Positions 51,581 to 62,343 are shown, counted from the stretch's first letter. The stretch is DNA of 64,000 bases from CADCTP01 sp963849885 (GCA_963849885.1 CAWKIV010000019.1:1-64000), one strand, 5' to 3'. Numbers and translations: made by a program. Notes: a model not told the origin generated them from the letters alone.

Positions 51581-52270
51581 CCTCAGCATCCTGGGTCCGG
51601 CCGCCGGCCACCGCAGGCCGCGGCGGTCGACCGGCTCGGCCAGGACGACCTCCGTGCGGGGGTCGTGCGGCAGCTCCGGGGTCCCGCAGACGATGACGGT
51701 GGCCCGCTCCCACGCCCGGTCCGCGAGCTGGAACGGGTTCTCCTCGGCCATCCACGCCGCGTACGCGGCCGGCGAGGTCTCGCCCGCGGCCACCCGGACG
51801 GCGTCGCGCCGGACCATCTCGGCGGCGTCGGACTGGACCCAGACCGTCGCGTCCAGCAGCGGCGCCAGCGCCCGGCGGGTGACTCCGACGCCCTCCACGA
51901 GCAGCACCCGGGTGCCGGCCGGCACCTCGATCGCGCCCGGCCGGCCGCGCTCGTCCCACTTCGGCGGCCGGTACGCCACCGGCTCGCCGCGGCGCACCGG
52001 CTCGAGCACCCCGGCGGCGAGCAGCCGGTCCCAGTCGAGCACCGCGTGGTGCCAGGCGATGTCATCGGTGTGCACCACGGCCGAGCGCGGGATCGCGGCG
52101 GCCAGCCGGCCGGCCAGCGTGGTCTTGCCGCCGGAGCTGCGCCCGCCGATGCCGAGCACGGCCGGCCGGTCCGGCGGGGGACCGGCGGCGGTCAGCAGCC
52201 GGTCCACCAGCTCGGCCAGCGGCCGGACCCGCCACGGACCGGCCGCGGGCTCGCCCTCGTGGGGCACCAT
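51578..52270 (-). CDS. Uridine kinase-like P-loop protein
   Basis: A 230-residue nucleoside-kinase-like NTPase. The Walker A is GIGGRSSGGKTTLAGRLA and the substrate loop VVHTDDIAWHHAVLDWDRLL. LLVEGVGVTRRALAPLLDAT is the lid/Walker B-like strand, and VWVQSDAAEMVRRDAVRVAA the sensor helix. It is shorter than classical Udk but has the Asp of HTDD. A TAGGGT six bases before the ATG predicts a leaderless transcript. The stop lies within the iron box. Confidence 0.83.
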   Translation of the reverse strand: MVPHEGEPAAGPWRVRPLAELVDRLLTAAGPPPDRPAVLGIGGRSSGGKTTLAGRLAAAIPRSAVVHTDDIAWHHAVLDWDRLLAAGVLEPVRRGEPVAYRPPKWDERGRPGAIEVPAGTRVLLVEGVGVTRRALAPLLDATVWVQSDAAEMVRRDAVRVAAGETSPAAYAAWMAEENPFQLADRAWERATVIVCGTPELPHDPRTEVVLAEPVDRRGLRWPAAGPRMLR

Positions 52271-52276
52271 GCCCGC

Positions 52277-52282
52277 ACCCTA
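52277..52282 (-). promoter_or_regulatory. -10 element of leaderless uridine kinase-like gene
   Basis: On the minus strand TAGGGT lies six bases before the ATG at 52270, overlapping the MFS gene's 3' end region. Confidence 0.5.
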
Positions 52283-53494
52283 GCCAGCGGCCCGGACTGC
52301 GGCTCGGGAGCGGGTGGCGGCGCGAGCGAGCAGCAGCACCGCCGGGACCGCCAGCAGGCCGGTGCCGAGCAGCGCCGCCCGGACCGAGGCCCGCTCGCCG
52401 AGCACTCCGACCGGCGGCCCGCCGAGTACCTGGCCGGCCGCATCGACCTGGGCCGTCACCGACAGCACGGTGGCCCGGCTCGCCGGCTCGGTCTCGGCCA
52501 CCAGCCAGGTGTCCAGCAGCGGCGCCGCCGCGGACCGCAGCAGGCCGCTGACCAACCACGCCCCGACCGCCCACCAGAAGCCGCCGGCCAGCGCGAAGAC
52601 GACCGTGGCCAGCACCCGGCCCAGCTCGAAACCGGCCAGCAGCAGCCCGACCTGCCGCGGCCGGGTGGCGTCCACCCGCCGCCGCACGGCCTCGGTGAGC
52701 AGCACCGCGCCGAGCAGCGCGGCGGCACTCATCGCGCCGAACCAGAGCACCGGCGGGCCGAGCGCCGGGAAGGCGAGGTCGTCGAGGAAGTGCGCCGGGG
52801 ACAGCCGGTCCCAGCCCTCGCTGCCGAGGCCGAGGAAGAAGATCGCGCCGACCAGCGCCAGCAGCACCGGCGCGGCGCGGATCGCGCGGACCGCTCCGCC
52901 GAGCTGCTCGCCCACCGCCGCGCCGGCCGGGCGCCGGGGCGGCGGCACGAACTGATGCTCCGGCATGCCGGCGGCCAGCACCGCCGCGAGCAGCAGCCAG
53001 CAGCCGCCGCCGACCACCAGCGGCAGCGCCAGCGAGACGCTCGCGGCGAGCACGGCGGCCCCGATGCCGAGGACCGCGCCGAGCTGGGACAGCTGGGCGC
53101 CGCGGGCGAACGCCGGGCCGACCCGATCGTCGCCGAGCTCGCCGGCCGCCCAGGCCTGCTCGGCACCGTCGACGCAGGTGCTGCCGACGCCCCACACCGC
53201 GGTGCCGAGCAGCACCCCGGCGAAGCTCGGGACGAGGCCCTCGACCAGCGCCCCGGTGCCGAGCAGCAGGAAACCGACGACCACCGCGAGCCGGCGGCTG
53301 CGGAGGTCGGCGAAGACGCCCGTCGGCACCTGGGCGAGGAAGCAGACCACCTCCAGCGCGGTGCCGACCGTGACGAGCTGCAGCGGGCCGAGACCGACGG
53401 TCTCGACCTGGTAGACGAGGTTGAGGGTGAACGCGCAGGCGCCGGCGAAGGAGCCGAGCCCGCGCAGGAGGAGGTACGAAGGGTAGGCGCGCAC
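52280..53494 (-). CDS. MFS exporter
   Basis: A 404-residue major facilitator with about 12 hydrophobic segments. The family loop is ALEVVCFLAQVPTGVFADLR followed by SRRLAVVVG, resembling Cmr/Tet(V)-like drug exporters. The second half repeats with GAVLLTEAVRRRVDATRPRQ. Substrates are unknown. It starts at GTG 53494 and is preceded by a possible leader ORF at 53553-53612. The uridine kinase-like gene follows nine bases later. Confidence 0.88.
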   Translation of the reverse strand: MRAYPSYLLLRGLGSFAGACAFTLNLVYQVETVGLGPLQLVTVGTALEVVCFLAQVPTGVFADLRSRRLAVVVGFLLLGTGALVEGLVPSFAGVLLGTAVWGVGSTCVDGAEQAWAAGELGDDRVGPAFARGAQLSQLGAVLGIGAAVLAASVSLALPLVVGGGCWLLLAAVLAAGMPEHQFVPPPRRPAGAAVGEQLGGAVRAIRAAPVLLALVGAIFFLGLGSEGWDRLSPAHFLDDLAFPALGPPVLWFGAMSAAALLGAVLLTEAVRRRVDATRPRQVGLLLAGFELGRVLATVVFALAGGFWWAVGAWLVSGLLRSAAAPLLDTWLVAETEPASRATVLSVTAQVDAAGQVLGGPPVGVLGERASVRAALLGTGLLAVPAVLLLARAATRSRAAVRAAG

Positions 53495-53552
53495 GCCGAG
53501 GTCTCCCGGAAGGGCAGGGGGTCCTACGGCGCCGGGGACCGGCGCGGGCGCG

Positions 53553-53612
53553 TCAGCGGACGCGGGCGGCCGTCAGGGCACCGGAGGAGGGGACGGCGCG
53601 GACGGCTGACAT
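53553..53612 (-). CDS. Candidate 19-codon leader ORF before the MFS gene
   Basis: An ATG at 53612 encodes MSAVRAVPSSGALTAARVR and stops at 53553, 58 bp before the MFS start. TAACCT, a good -10, lies seven bases upstream of this ATG (53620-53625), so the short ORF would be translated from the first base of the transcript. Short leaderless ORFs of this kind regulate exporters through ribosome stalling in some actinobacteria. Neither translation nor regulation is shown here. Confidence 0.35.
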   Translation of the reverse strand: MSAVRAVPSSGALTAARVR

Positions 53613-53622
53613 GCCGGGCAGG

Positions 53623-54921
53623 TTAGCCGCCGGCCTGGTCGGGCGCACCCGGATTCCCGTCCTCGGCCGCGTCGGCCGGGTGCCACCGCGCCCGGCCGGT
53701 CTCCGGGTCGAAGACGTGCGCCCGGGCCGCGGCCACCGCCACCCGGATCGCGTCGCCGACCCGGACCGCCGCCCGCGGCGGGAAGAGCGCGCGCAGCGTG
53801 GCGCCGGACGAGGTGCCGGCGGACAGCGCCGCGCCCGGCGCGGTCACCGGTGCGGCGCCGACCGCGAGGGTCAGCACGTTGTGCCGGCCGGTGTACTCCG
53901 CCGCCGTCACCACGGCGTCCAGCGCCACCTGCTCCGGGTTGGTGCCGGCGGTCGCGTCGTGCACGTCCTCGGCGCGCAGGCCGATGACCACCGGTCGCCC
54001 GACGTACGGCCGCAGCGGCTCCGGCACCGGCCGCCAGAGCGGCAGCGTCCGGGTGCCCACCTCGAAGCCGGCCAGCCCGCCGGAGGTCACCAGCCGGGCC
54101 GGCAGCAGCCCGATCGGCGGGCTGCCGACGAAGCCGCAGACGACCAGGTCGACCGGCCGCTCGTACAGGTCCATCGGCTGGCCGACCTGCACGATCTCGC
54201 CCTCGTGCAGCAGCGCGAGGCGGTCGGCGACGGCGAGCGCCTCGGCCTGGTCGTGGGTGACGTAGACGGTGGTGACGCCGAGCGAGCGGACCACCTCGAC
54301 GATCTGCCGGCGGACCCGGAGCCGCTGCGCGGCGTCCAGGTGGGCCAGCGGCTCGTCCAGCAGGAAGACCTCCGGCACCCGGACCAGCGCCTTGCCGATG
54401 CCGACCAGGCCGCGCTCGCCCTCGGACAGCTGCGCCGGCTTGCGCGGCAGCAGCCGGCCCAGCCGCAGCTGCCGCGCCCGGCTGGTCACCCGCTGCTCGA
54501 TCTCGGCCTCCGGCAGCCGGGCCGCCTTCAGGCTCCAGCCGAGGTTGCGGGACACGTCCAGGAAGGGCACCAGCGCGGAGGACTCGAAGACCATCGAGAC
54601 GTGCCGCTCGCCCGGCGGCGAGTCGGTGACCCGGCGGCCGCGGACCAGCACGTCGCCGCGGTCCGCCCGGGCCAGCCCGGCGATCACCCGCAGCAGGCTG
54701 GACTTGCCGCTGCCGGAGGCGCCGAGCACCACCAGCAGCTCGCCGTCGCCGGCCAGCAGGGTGACGTCGTTGAGCACCGGCGAGCCGTCCCGGGTCAGCG
54801 TGACCCCCCGGACCCCGGTGCCGCCGGTGCCGCCGGCACCGCCCGGGCCGCCGGCACCGCCCGGGCCGCCGGCACCGCCCGGGCCGCCGGCACCGCCCGG
54901 GCCGCCGGGTCGCCGGGCCAC
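53623..54921 (-). CDS. Second, degenerate MsmK-like ABC ATPase of the maltose locus
   Basis: A 432-residue MalK/MsmK-type ATPase with unusual catalytic residues. Walker A (GASGSGKS, 67-74), Walker B (VFLLDEPLAHLD) and the H-loop (VYVTHDQAEAL) are normal. The Q-loop Gln is Glu113 (MVFESSALVP; usually VFQSYALYP), and the signature reads LSEGERGLVGIGKAL rather than LSGGQRQRVAMGRAL. The C-terminal sugar-type regulatory domain is present. No start codon occurs inside the Gly-rich N-terminal repeat, so translation must run through it from GTG 54921. It may form a heterodimer with the normal ATPase at 56670 or have a regulatory role. Confidence 0.8.
   Translation of the reverse strand: MARRPGGPGGAGGPGGAGGPGGAGGPGGAGGTGGTGVRGVTLTRDGSPVLNDVTLLAGDGELLVVLGASGSGKSSLLRVIAGLARADRGDVLVRGRRVTDSPPGERHVSMVFESSALVPFLDVSRNLGWSLKAARLPEAEIEQRVTSRARQLRLGRLLPRKPAQLSEGERGLVGIGKALVRVPEVFLLDEPLAHLDAAQRLRVRRQIVEVVRSLGVTTVYVTHDQAEALAVADRLALLHEGEIVQVGQPMDLYERPVDLVVCGFVGSPPIGLLPARLVTSGGLAGFEVGTRTLPLWRPVPEPLRPYVGRPVVIGLRAEDVHDATAGTNPEQVALDAVVTAAEYTGRHNVLTLAVGAAPVTAPGAALSAGTSSGATLRALFPPRAAVRVGDAIRVAVAAARAHVFDPETGRARWHPADAAEDGNPGAPDQAGG
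54823..54910 (-). repeat. 18-bp tandem repeat coding GGPGGA
   Basis: The unit containing GGCACC recurs at exactly 18-bp spacing (54835, 54853, 54871, 54889), encoding GGPGGA collagen-like hexapeptides. Such GC-rich slippage tracts vary between strains. Confidence 0.8.
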
Positions 54922-54942
54922 CGGTGCCGCCCGGGCCGCCGG

Positions 54943-56652
54943 TCACCCCGGGCCGCCGTTGGCCGGCGGTGCGGTGGCCGCCGGGAGGGCGGTGTCCAGC
55001 CAGGCGGTGGTGTCCGGCGGCAGCGCGGCGCCGGCCACCGGGCCGCTGGCCAGCAGCACCCGGGTGCCGGGCGGCAGCGGCACCGGCCGGTCGGTGAGGT
55101 TGACCAGGCAGCCGAAGCCGGGGTCGCGGGCGAAGGCGAGCACGCCGGCCGGTGCGTCCTGCCAGCACAGCGTGCCGTCGCCGAGGGCCGGGTGGGACCG
55201 GCGCAGCCGCAGCGCGGCCCGGTGCAGCTCCAGCGCCGAGGCCGGGTCGCCGTCCTGCACGGCGACGGCGAGCCGGCCCCAGCCCGGCGGCTGCGGCAGC
55301 CACGGCCGCGACCCGGCCGGCCCGAAGCCGTACGGCGGGCCGCCGGCCGTCCACGGCAGCGGCACCCGGCAGCCGTCCCGGCCGCGCCGGGTGTGCCCGG
55401 ACCGGGTCCACTCCGGGTCCTGCAGCGCCTGCTCGGGCAGGTCCTCGACCTCCGGCAGGCCGAGCTCGTCGCCCTGGTAGAGGTACGCGCTGCCGGGCAG
55501 CGCGAGCATCAGCAGCGCCGCCGCCCGGGCCCGGCGGGTGCCGGCGGCCGGGTCCGCCGGCCGCCCGGCCAGCTGGTGCAGGGCGTACTGCGGGCCGTCG
55601 CCCGGCACCCGGGCGTACCGGGAGACCGGCCGCACGGTGTCGTGATTGGACAGCACCCAGGTGGGCGGCGCGCCGACCGAGGCGTGCTCGACCAGGATGG
55701 TGTCGATCGCCCGGCGCAGGTCGGCCGCCCGCCACGGGGAGACCAGGAAGTCGAAGCCGAAGGCGGTGTGCAGCTCGCCCGGCCGGACGTACCGGGCCAG
55801 CCGCTCCGGCCCGTCCACCCAGGCCTCGGCGACGAAGACGCGCGGCTCGTCGTACGAGTCCGCGACCGCCCGCCACTCCCGGTAGACCTGGTGCACCTCG
55901 TCCCGGTCCCAGTGCGGGTGCTCGCCCGGCGGCCAGGCCGGCGCGTCGGTGAGCAGCTCCGGCGGGGTGCCGGTGCCGACGTCGGGCAGGCCCTCCTGCT
56001 TGACCAGCGAGTGCGCGACGTCGATCCGGAAGCCGTCGATGCCGCGGTCGAACCAGAAGGCCAGCGTCTTCTCGAAGTCCGCCCGCACCTCCGGGTGGGT
56101 CCAGTCCAGGTCCGGCTGCTCGGCCGCGAACAGGTGCAGGTACCACTCGCCGGGCCGGCCGTCCGGCTCGGTCACCCGGGTCCACGCGGCGGTGCCGAAG
56201 ACGCTCTGCCAGTCGTTCGGCGGCTCGTCGCCGGCCGGCCCGCGGCCGGGGCGGAACAGGTAGCGGCGCCGCTCGGCCGAGCCCGGGCCGGCCGCCACCG
56301 CGGCCCGGAACCACGGGTGCTGGTCGGAGGTGTGGTTGGGCACGATGTCCAGCAGCACCCGCAGCCCCAGCCGGTGCGCGTCCACGACCAGCGCCTCCGC
56401 CTCGGCCAGCGAGCCGAAGCGCGGGTCGACGTCCCGGTAGTCGGCCACGTCGTAGCCGCCGTCCACCAGCGGCGACGGATACCACGGGTTGACCCAGAGC
56501 GCGTCCACGCCGAGGTCGCGCAGGTACGGCAGCCGGGACCGCAGCCCGGCCACGTCACCCGAGCCGTCCCCGTCCGTGTCCGCGAAGCTGCGGAGGTAGA
56601 CCTGGTAGACCACGGCGTCCCGCCACCACGGCCCGCCGCCGGAGTTGTCCAC
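54943..56652 (-). CDS. GH13 alpha-glucosidase
   Basis: A 569-residue GH13 enzyme that releases glucose from maltodextrins. Family strands seen are WWRDAVVYQVYLRSFADTDG, ALWVNPWYPSPLVDGGYDVA, LLDIVPNHTSDQHPWF, the nucleophile Asp in GFRIDVAHSLVKQ, the acid/base Glu in VFVAEAWVDGP, and the transition-state Asp in WVLSNHDTVRPVSRY. The C-terminal beta-sandwich is short but complete. It lies between the two ATPase genes of the locus, 17 bp after the MsmK stop. Confidence 0.92.
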   Translation of the reverse strand: MDNSGGGPWWRDAVVYQVYLRSFADTDGDGSGDVAGLRSRLPYLRDLGVDALWVNPWYPSPLVDGGYDVADYRDVDPRFGSLAEAEALVVDAHRLGLRVLLDIVPNHTSDQHPWFRAAVAAGPGSAERRRYLFRPGRGPAGDEPPNDWQSVFGTAAWTRVTEPDGRPGEWYLHLFAAEQPDLDWTHPEVRADFEKTLAFWFDRGIDGFRIDVAHSLVKQEGLPDVGTGTPPELLTDAPAWPPGEHPHWDRDEVHQVYREWRAVADSYDEPRVFVAEAWVDGPERLARYVRPGELHTAFGFDFLVSPWRAADLRRAIDTILVEHASVGAPPTWVLSNHDTVRPVSRYARVPGDGPQYALHQLAGRPADPAAGTRRARAAALLMLALPGSAYLYQGDELGLPEVEDLPEQALQDPEWTRSGHTRRGRDGCRVPLPWTAGGPPYGFGPAGSRPWLPQPPGWGRLAVAVQDGDPASALELHRAALRLRRSHPALGDGTLCWQDAPAGVLAFARDPGFGCLVNLTDRPVPLPPGTRVLLASGPVAGAALPPDTTAWLDTALPAATAPPANGGPG

Positions 56653-56669
56653 AGTGGACCCGTAGCGGA

Positions 56670-57863
56670 TCAGCCGCGCACGGCCAGCCCGGTTTCCGGG
56701 TCGAAGAAGTGCATCCGCTCCCGGTCCACCACGACCTCGATCTCGTCGCCGGGCCGCACCCGGGACCGCGGCGCGAACGACGCGACGAACGGGTTGCCCT
56801 CCTGCGCGGTCGGGACGTCCTCGGTGCCGGCGTCCTTCTCCAGCTCCTTGGTGTCCTCGGTGACCACCCGCGGCGAGTCGATGCAGAAGTGGACCATGAT
56901 CTCCGACCCGAGCGCCTCGGTCAGGTTCACGGTCGCCCGCATCCGGGCGTCCTCCGGGGCGTCCCGGGCGATGCGGGCGTCCTCCATGTCCTCGCTGCGG
57001 ATGCCGACGGCGATCTCCCGGCCGGCGTAGCCGGCCAGCGCGGGCCGCGCGGACACCACGTCCGCCGGCAGCGGCAGCACGGCGCCGCCGAGGGTCAGCA
57101 CCAGCCCGTCGCCGTGGCGCTCCAGCCGGCCGATCGCCATGTTCATCGGCGGGGAGCCGATGAAGCCGGCCACGAAGAGGTTGTCCGGGTGGTCGTAGAG
57201 GTACTGCGGGTTGCCGACCTGCTGCAGCACGCCGGCCTTCATCAGCGCGACCCGGTCGCCCATGGTCATCGCCTCGGTCTGGTCGTGCGTCACGTAGATG
57301 GTGGTGACGTCGAGGTCCCGCTGCACCTGGGCGATCTCGGCCCGCATCTGCACCCGCAGCTTCGCGTCCAGGTTGGACAGCGGCTCGTCCATGAGGAAGA
57401 CCTGCGGCTCCCGGACGATCGCCCGGCCCATCGCCACCCGCTGCCGCTGGCCGCCGGACAGCTGCTTGGGCTTGCGGCTGAGCAGCGGGCCGAGCTCCAG
57501 CATGTCGGCCGCCTTCTGCACCCGGCGCTCGATCTCGGCCTTGTCCATCCGGCGGATCTTCAGCCCGTACGCGATGTTGTCGGCGACGCTCATGTGCGGG
57601 TAGAGCGCGTACGACTGGAAGACCATGGCGATGTCCCGCTCCCGCGAGGACAGCGTGTTCACCACCCGGTCGCCGATCCGCAGGGTGCCGGTGCTGATGT
57701 CCTCGAGCCCGGCCACCATCCGCAGCGCGGTGCTCTTGCCGCAGCCGGACGGGCCGACCAGCACCAGGAACTCGCCGTCCGCGATGTCCAGGTCCAGGTC
57801 CTTGACCGCGTGGAAGCCGTTCTCGTACTGCTTGTTGACCTTGTCCAGCACTACCTCGGCCAC
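56670..57863 (-). CDS. msmK: Sugar ABC importer ATPase (MsmK/UgpC-like)
   Basis: A 397-residue carbohydrate importer ATPase. Walker A GPSGCGKSTALR (37-48), Q-loop IAMVFQSYALYPHMSVADNI, signature LSGGQRQRVAMGRAIV, Walker B VFLMDEPLSNLD and H-loop IYVTHDQTEAMTMGDR are all canonical. The C-terminal OB-type regulatory domain follows. It should energise the MalFG permease upstream; in actinobacteria one such ATPase may serve several sugar importers. It starts 24 bp after the GH13 gene before it. Confidence 0.92.
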   Translation of the reverse strand: MAEVVLDKVNKQYENGFHAVKDLDLDIADGEFLVLVGPSGCGKSTALRMVAGLEDISTGTLRIGDRVVNTLSSRERDIAMVFQSYALYPHMSVADNIAYGLKIRRMDKAEIERRVQKAADMLELGPLLSRKPKQLSGGQRQRVAMGRAIVREPQVFLMDEPLSNLDAKLRVQMRAEIAQVQRDLDVTTIYVTHDQTEAMTMGDRVALMKAGVLQQVGNPQYLYDHPDNLFVAGFIGSPPMNMAIGRLERHGDGLVLTLGGAVLPLPADVVSARPALAGYAGREIAVGIRSEDMEDARIARDAPEDARMRATVNLTEALGSEIMVHFCIDSPRVVTEDTKELEKDAGTEDVPTAQEGNPFVASFAPRSRVRPGDEIEVVVDRERMHFFDPETGLAVRG

Positions 57864-57887
57864 GGAGGGCTCCTTCCGGAGAACTGG

Positions 57888-59720
57888 TCAGGCGAGCTGC
57901 CAGACACAGAATGCGGGCCCGTCGCCGGGCAGGGACACGACGCCGTCGGCGTCCGGACGCAGCGGTGGCCCGCCGCCGTAGACGGTCTCCGCCTCCGTGG
58001 CGAGACCGAGGCCGGACGCGGGCAGCCGCACCGGGTCGTGCGGTGCCCGCGCGGCCAGCACGAGCAACCGCTCCTGCTCGCTCTCGCGCAGGTAGACCAG
58101 CGCGTCGCCGGCAGCGTGCACCCAGCGCATCCCGCCGCGGCGCAGCGCGCGGCGGGACCGGCGCAGCGCCGCCAGCGTGCGGTAGGTGCCCAGCGTCCGC
58201 CGGTCCCAGCTGTCCGGCCGGTGCCAGGGGAAGGGCCGGCGGGCATCCTCACCGAGGACACCCTGGGTGCCGATCTCGTCCCCGGCGAAGACCATGGGCG
58301 CGCCGGGCATGGTGAACAGCAGCCCGGCGGCGACCTCGGCGAGCTCGACGGTTCCGACGACCGTGCGGATGCGCGCGGTGTCGTGCGAGCCGAGCAACGA
58401 CCAGGAGGTGGCCGTCGCCCGCCACGGCACGGCGGCGGCGAACGCGCGGGACGTGTGCAGCACCGACTCCGCGCCCAGGCGTGGCACGCCGACCGGCAGG
58501 CCGAGGAAGGGGAGGTCGGACTGGCGCAGCCAGGACCACACCGGCCGGGTGAACCCGGGGTAGTTCATCGTCCCGTGCCACCGGTCGCCGGCCAGGTCGG
58601 GTGACGCGTCATGGCTGTGCTCGGCCAGCAGCAGCCCGTCCGGCGTCTGCTCGGCCAGGGTGGCGCGCAGGGTGGTCGCCACCTCGGCGTTGAAGTCGTC
58701 CGCGGCGTGCCGGCCGGTCATGTTGGCCACGTCCACCCGCCAGCCGTCCAGGCCGAACGGAGGCCGCAGCCAGCGGCCGGCCACCGAGTCGGCACCCTCG
58801 ATCAGGCGGCGGCGCAGCTCGGTGGAGCTGAACCGGAACTTCGGCAGCGTGCTGTGGCCGAGCCAGCCCTCGTAGGCGTCGTCGTGTGGGCCCGGGAAGT
58901 AGAAGAAGCCGCGCTCCCGGGAGTCGCGGTCCTCGCGCGCCCGGCGGAACCAGGCATGGGTGTCGCCGCAGTGGTTCGCGGTCAGGTCACCGACCAGGTG
59001 CCAGCCGCGGGCGTGCACCTCCTGCGACAGCCGCGCCAGCGCCTTGTCCCCGCCGAGCAGGGGGTCGACCTCGTCGAAGCTGGTGGCGTTGTAGCGGTGG
59101 TTGGACTCGGCCGGGAAGAACGGGGTCAGGTAGATCGTGTCGGCACCGATCGAGGCGATGTGGTCCAGGTGCTCGACGATCCCGTCCAGGTCGCCGCCGA
59201 ACAGCTGCAGGGGGGTCGCCGCACCCTGGAACTCGACCGCATCGTCCCACCCGGCCGGTCGGGCCCACCCGGGCAGCGGCCGGGAGTCCGCCGCCGCCGA
59301 GCGGGCGAAGCGATCCGGGAAAATCTGGTAGACGATCGCGTCGCCGGCCCATCCGGGGGGCGGGTAGGTGGAGATCCGGAAGTCCTCGGCGTCGGTCAGG
59401 TCGTACGGGTGGGGGCCGGTGCCGTTGAGCCAGCGGTAGCCGCCCGGCCCGCCGTCGAGCAGGAACCGGTAGTTGGTCAGCGGGTTGCGCATGTCCACGT
59501 CGCAGCGCCACCAGGTCTCCCACGGCGTGCTGCGGTCGATCCGTCCGGGCGCGAAGTGCGGCTCGGCGTCGGGTGTCGTACGCACCCACACCCCGGTCGC
59601 GCCGTCGCCGTGCGGGACCCGGACGAACACCGGCACGGTGTCGCCCGGGTCCGGCGCCTGCTCCGGCACGTACAGCTCCGAGCCGTCGTGGTGCGGCTCG
59701 TCGAGCGGGGGGACGGCCAC
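57888..59720 (-). CDS. GH13 cyclomaltodextrinase/maltogenic amylase-like enzyme
   Basis: A 610-residue GH13 protein. It has an N-terminal carbohydrate-binding domain (WETWWRCDVDMRNPLTNYRF then LLDGGPGGYRWLNG), the barrel entry IVYQIFPDRFARS, the nucleophile Asp in GLDGWRVDVANMTG, the acid/base Glu in LLLAEHSHDASPDL and the Asp in LLGSHDTARI. This layout matches neopullulanase/cyclomaltodextrinase types. It would hydrolyse imported maltodextrins inside the cell; no signal peptide is present. GTG 59720 starts two bases after the MalG stop. Confidence 0.9.
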   Translation of the reverse strand: MAVPPLDEPHHDGSELYVPEQAPDPGDTVPVFVRVPHGDGATGVWVRTTPDAEPHFAPGRIDRSTPWETWWRCDVDMRNPLTNYRFLLDGGPGGYRWLNGTGPHPYDLTDAEDFRISTYPPPGWAGDAIVYQIFPDRFARSAAADSRPLPGWARPAGWDDAVEFQGAATPLQLFGGDLDGIVEHLDHIASIGADTIYLTPFFPAESNHRYNATSFDEVDPLLGGDKALARLSQEVHARGWHLVGDLTANHCGDTHAWFRRAREDRDSRERGFFYFPGPHDDAYEGWLGHSTLPKFRFSSTELRRRLIEGADSVAGRWLRPPFGLDGWRVDVANMTGRHAADDFNAEVATTLRATLAEQTPDGLLLAEHSHDASPDLAGDRWHGTMNYPGFTRPVWSWLRQSDLPFLGLPVGVPRLGAESVLHTSRAFAAAVPWRATATSWSLLGSHDTARIRTVVGTVELAEVAAGLLFTMPGAPMVFAGDEIGTQGVLGEDARRPFPWHRPDSWDRRTLGTYRTLAALRRSRRALRRGGMRWVHAAGDALVYLRESEQERLLVLAARAPHDPVRLPASGLGLATEAETVYGGGPPLRPDADGVVSLPGDGPAFCVWQLA

Positions 59721-59722
59721 GA

Positions 59723-60654
59723 CTACCCCTTCACGGCGCCCGTGGTGAGGCCCCCCACGATGTAGCGCTGCAGGAACTGGAACAGGACGACGATCGGGAT
59801 CGCGAGGAGCAGCGAACCGGCGGCGAACACCCCGAAGTTGTTGTTGCGCTCCTCCGACACCAGGCCGTAGAGACCGACCGCCGCCGTCTTCGCCGAGTCC
59901 TCGGTCAGGAAGATGCTGGCGATCATGAACTCGTTCACCGCGCCGATGAAGCCGAGCAGGCCGGTCACGGCGAGGATCGGCACCACCAGCGGCAGGATGA
60001 TGCCGAAGAAGATCTGGGCGTGGGTGGCCCCGTCGACCTTCGCCGACTCGTCGAGGTCCTTCGGGATGGTGTCGAAGAAGCCCTTCATGAGCCAGGTCGT
60101 CGTGCCGAGGGCGCCGCCCATGTAGAGCAGGAGCAGACCCCACCGCGTGTTGAATCCCACCGCCGGCCAGTAGTCGCTGATCTCCGCGTAGATCAGGTAG
60201 ATCGCGACGATGGCCAGCAGCGCCGGGAACATCTGCACCAGGAGCACGCCGAGCAGCCCGGAGCGCCGCCCCGTGAACCGGAACCGGGAGAACGCGTACG
60301 CCGCGCAGGCCGAGATGAACATCGACAGCCCCGCCGACAGCAGCCCGATGATCAGGGTGTTGACGAACCAGAGCGGGAACGAGGTGTCGAAGAGCACCTT
60401 GCGGAAGTTCTCGAAGGTCACCTGGCTCGGGATGAGCTCCGACGAGGCCAGCGTGCCGAGCGGGTTGAGGGCCGAGGACAGCACGAAGAGGATCGGGAAG
60501 ATCGAGAACGCCAGCGCGAGCAGGCCGACGAGGTGGCGCCAGCCGACCCGGCGGAACCAGCCGCCCTTCGCGCCGCCCAGCCGCACGACATGCTGCTCGC
60601 CGAGTTCCTTGCGCTCCCGGTCGGCGGTCTCGACCGCGGCGATGTTGGGATTCA

Positions 60655-60655
<1 letters not shown>
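59723..60655 (-). CDS. malG: Maltose-type ABC permease MalG
   Basis: A 310-residue permease with six membrane segments. Seen are LVGLLALAFSIFPILFVLSS, the substrate-facing WFVNTLIIGLLSAGLSMFIS, and the ATPase-docking EAA loop LDESAKVDGATHAQIFFGII with LPLVVP. The end QRYIVGGLTTGAVKG is the MalG hallmark. It overlaps the MalF gene (TGATG) and is followed by the GH13 gene after two bases, so all three are translated as a unit. Confidence 0.93.
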
Positions 60656-62283
<1,628 letters not shown>

Positions 62284-62307
62284 GTCGGCCTCCTACGCGG
62301 GGGAGGA

Positions 62308-62343
62308 CCACTGGGCCGGCGCCAGGGGCAGCCGGCCCAGTGG
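62308..62343 (-). terminator. Intercistronic hairpin between malE and malF
   Basis: A perfect 13-bp stem: CCACTGGGCCGGC (62308-62320) and its complement 62331-62343, extendable outward with GGACC/GGTCC. It would allow a high malE-to-malF mRNA ratio by partial termination or by stabilising the upstream RNA end. Confidence 0.75.

Noticed and set aside
53611..57030. A 1139-codon plus-strand open frame
   Set aside because: It lies antisense to the ABC ATPase, alpha-glucosidase and MsmK genes, each with intact catalytic motifs. Its translation is Arg/Gly/Pro-rich shadow coding.
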